A DNA stretch of 64,000 nt. It comes from Paenibacillus uliginis N3/975 (GTDB lineage: Bacteria > Bacillota > Bacilli > Paenibacillales > Paenibacillaceae). A program made the translations under genes and the position numbers. Of this stretch, positions 62,113 to 64,000 are shown one piece after another (position 1 is the stretch's first letter; each line of letters opens with the position of its first letter). The notes below the pieces were generated by a model that was not told where the DNA came from, did not search any database, and saw nothing but the letters and a program-made list of their open reading frames with translations. Location: assembly GCF_900177425.1 (NCBI RefSeq), contig NZ_LT840184.1, forward strand, positions 499,547 to 563,546, given 5' to 3'.

Positions 62113-62805
62113 TTGAATTTGCTGGAAAAAGAGGATTGGATTAAGGACAAAGCCGTAAGTTTCGAACTGGCTTCTGCTGAAGAAATTATTTCGAATGCGA
62201 TAGAGACATTCCCTAACCTTACGTTTGCCTGCAGCTTTGGCGCCGAAGATGTTGTACTCGTAGACATCATTCAAAAGATCAGTCCATCTACCGACATATT
62301 TTACCTGGATACGAATTTTCACTTTCAAGAAACGTATGACACACGTGATCGTCTGAAAGAACACTACGGTATGGAATTTGTTCGTGTTTCCCCTGTAATA
62401 ACTCCTGAGGAACAGGCTGCCCAGTATGGAGATTCACTATGGAGTGTAGACGCTAATCAATGCTGCAGCATTAGAAAAGTCGAGCCTTTAACTCGCATTT
62501 TGTCTCAATATGATGCGTGGATCACGGGAATACGTCGGGATCAGGCACCGACCCGTGCGAATTCCAAGAAGGTCGAGTATGACAATAAGTTTGGTTTGGT
62601 GAAATTTAACCCACTTGCGGATTGGACCAGTGAAGATGTTTGGCAGTATATCCGTACTCATGAGGTCATTTATAACCCTCTTCATGACCGGAACTATCCA
62701 AGCATTGGCTGTCACTATTGTACACGTGAAGTCCTTCCCGGAGAGGATCCGAGGGCAGGCCGCTGGTCAGGCGATGAAAAAACGGAATGCGGACTCCATA
62801 AATAA
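62113..62805 (+). CDS. cysH: Phosphoadenylyl-sulfate / adenylyl-sulfate reductase
   Basis: A 230-residue thioredoxin-dependent reductase giving sulfite. C117-C118 and C200-C203 are the four ligands of a [4Fe-4S] cluster, and C226 in the terminal ECGLHK is catalytic. The cluster form is typical of enzymes that accept APS (and often PAPS). TTG start at 62113 after AGAAGGGG. It is co-directional with sat, which makes APS. Confidence 0.94.
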   Translation: MNLLEKEDWIKDKAVSFELASAEEIISNAIETFPNLTFACSFGAEDVVLVDIIQKISPSTDIFYLDTNFHFQETYDTRDRLKEHYGMEFVRVSPVITPEEQAAQYGDSLWSVDANQCCSIRKVEPLTRILSQYDAWITGIRRDQAPTRANSKKVEYDNKFGLVKFNPLADWTSEDVWQYIRTHEVIYNPLHDRNYPSIGCHYCTREVLPGEDPRAGRWSGDEKTECGLHK

Positions 62806-62849
62806 CAGCCTTTAGTACAGATTCAAATAAAACACAGGGAGGTACCATT

Positions 62850-64000
62850 ATGACATCCATATTGCCGCACGGAGGGAAGTTGATTCAGAGACTAGCGCAG
62901 GAAACAAGACGAAATGATTTATTGAATATAGCCAATCAGTTACCTCAAATACCTGTTAATACCTGGACCATATCCGATCTTGACTTAATCGCTGTCGGAG
63001 CATTTTCGCCTCTGGAAGGATTTATGAACGAAGAGGACTATCAATCGGTCCTTAACTCTATGCGGCTGTCTAATGGGACGGTATGGAGTATACCGATTAC
63101 GCTCGCGGTAGACGAGAAGATAGTTAGTCAATTTTCGGTTGGAGATCAGGCCGCACTTGTAGGCGATCGAGACGGTGTGATCTATGGCGTCATCAGCGTG
63201 GAGAGCATCTTTAAGGCAGATCTACAGGAAGAGGCAATAAAAATATTCAAGACAGATGATCCCGAACATCCAGGCGTACAGAAATTGTACGAAAGGTCCA
63301 CCATCTACGTTGGTGGACCCATTGAAGTGCTTAATCGACCGCAACCAGAAAAATTCGGACAATTCTACTATGATCCGGCCAAAACCAGAGCTCATTTTCA
63401 AGAACAGGGTTGGAAAACGGTAGTCGGATTCCAAACGAGAAATCCGGTTCATCGGGCACATGAATATATTCAAAAGAGTGCGATGGAAATTGTCGATGCT
63501 CTCTTTCTAAATCCGTTAGTTGGAGAAACTAAGTTAGATGACGTTCCTGCAGACGTTCGGATGAAAAGTTATTTAACGCTGCTGGAACATTATTATCCTG
63601 CTAACAGGACGTTTCTAGGTGTATTTCCTGCCGCAATGAGATATGCTGGCCCGCGGGAAGCAGTGTTCCATGCGATCGTACGGAAAAATTATGGATGCAC
63701 TCATTTTATTGTCGGCCGAGATCATGCAGGAGTTGGAGATTATTACGGAACATATGAGGCACAGGAGATATTCAGCAACTTTACACCGGAAGAGCTGGGA
63801 ATCACGCCGCTCTTTTTTGAACACAGCTTTTTCTGCACCGTATGCGGTAATATGGCTTCGAGCAAAACCTGCCCTCATGATAAAAATCAGCATTTGACCC
63901 TTTCTGGTACTAAAGTACGTGGGCTCCTCCGTGAAGGGAAATGCCCACCACCGGAATTTACCCGTCCTGAAGTTGCACAGATTTTGATCGAAGGCATGAA
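62850..64000 (+). CDS. sat: Sulfate adenylyltransferase (3' end outside the window)
   Basis: The first 383 codons of ATP sulfurylase, which makes APS from ATP and sulfate. The frame is open from ATG 62850 (after CAGGGAGG) to the window end. The catalytic RNPVHRAH motif (N198-H204) and GRDHAGVG are present, and a Cys cluster FCTVCGNMASSKTCPH lies near residue 330, as in the dissimilatory-like/Bacillus Sat form. APS feeds CysH encoded just upstream. Only a few residues appear to be missing. Confidence 0.96.
   Translation, partial: MTSILPHGGKLIQRLAQETRRNDLLNIANQLPQIPVNTWTISDLDLIAVGAFSPLEGFMNEEDYQSVLNSMRLSNGTVWSIPITLAVDEKIVSQFSVGDQAALVGDRDGVIYGVISVESIFKADLQEEAIKIFKTDDPEHPGVQKLYERSTIYVGGPIEVLNRPQPEKFGQFYYDPAKTRAHFQEQGWKTVVGFQTRNPVHRAHEYIQKSAMEIVDALFLNPLVGETKLDDVPADVRMKSYLTLLEHYYPANRTFLGVFPAAMRYAGPREAVFHAIVRKNYGCTHFIVGRDHAGVGDYYGTYEAQEIFSNFTPEELGITPLFFEHSFFCTVCGNMASSKTCPHDKNQHLTLSGTKVRGLLREGKCPPPEFTRPEVAQILIEGM

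Overview
The window reads as a chromosomal segment of a Bacillales bacterium, most likely Paenibacillus. This is inferred from gene order, protein family resemblance and the local repeats; no database search was possible. The order 5S rRNA - ctsR-mcsA-mcsB-clpC - radA - disA - yacL - ispD-ispF - gltX - cysE-cysS-mrnC-rlmB-rae1 - sigH - rpmG-secE-nusG - rplK-rplA-rplJ-rplL - rpoB-rpoC - rpsL-rpsG-fusA-tuf - S10/spc/alpha operons - truA - rplM-rpsI is the conserved Firmicutes block known from Bacillus subtilis.

Region by region. 1-6.1 kb is accessory: the end of an rRNA operon (5S), a DUF4362-like lipoprotein, an ArsR repressor with a frameshifted SRPBCC-PDZ partner, and a five-gene ABC-transporter/GntR (YtrA-type) operon with its own operator. 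6.2-11.1 kb is the CtsR heat-shock operon with a textbook CtsR box. 11.15-11.41 kb is a MITE-like repeat. 11.5-24.9 kb carries DNA repair, c-di-AMP, phosphatidylserine, MEP isoprenoid, aminoacyl-tRNA and cysteine synthesis, RNA maturation and sigma-H genes. A T-box with a readable TGC (Cys) specifier precedes cysE-cysS. 25.2-41.9 kb holds translocation/antitermination, ribosomal stalk, RNA polymerase and the str operon. 42.2-43.6 kb is a HemAT-like globin oxygen sensor inserted between tuf and rpsJ. 43.9-59.2 kb is the uninterrupted S10-spc-alpha cluster. 59.2-62 kb carries a structured non-coding region, truA, a small zinc-finger protein, and rplM-rpsI. 62.1-64 kb starts a sulfate assimilation operon (cysH, sat) cut by the window edge.

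The most interesting points are: (i) an approximately 260-nt region between rplQ and truA with seven or eight mutually compatible helices and a terminator, sitting where ecfA1-ecfA2-ecfT would be expected; (ii) ribosomal protein S12 with Arg56 and Ala104 at two classical streptomycin-determining positions; (iii) a family of palindromic repeats (ATATAAGAAAGTA arms plus a nested GC hairpin) in several intergenic gaps, one copy of which encodes the IspD C-terminus and others of which overlap predicted promoter elements; (iv) three tandem, partly covarying hairpins between infA and rpmJ; (v) the globin sensor inside the ribosomal superoperon.
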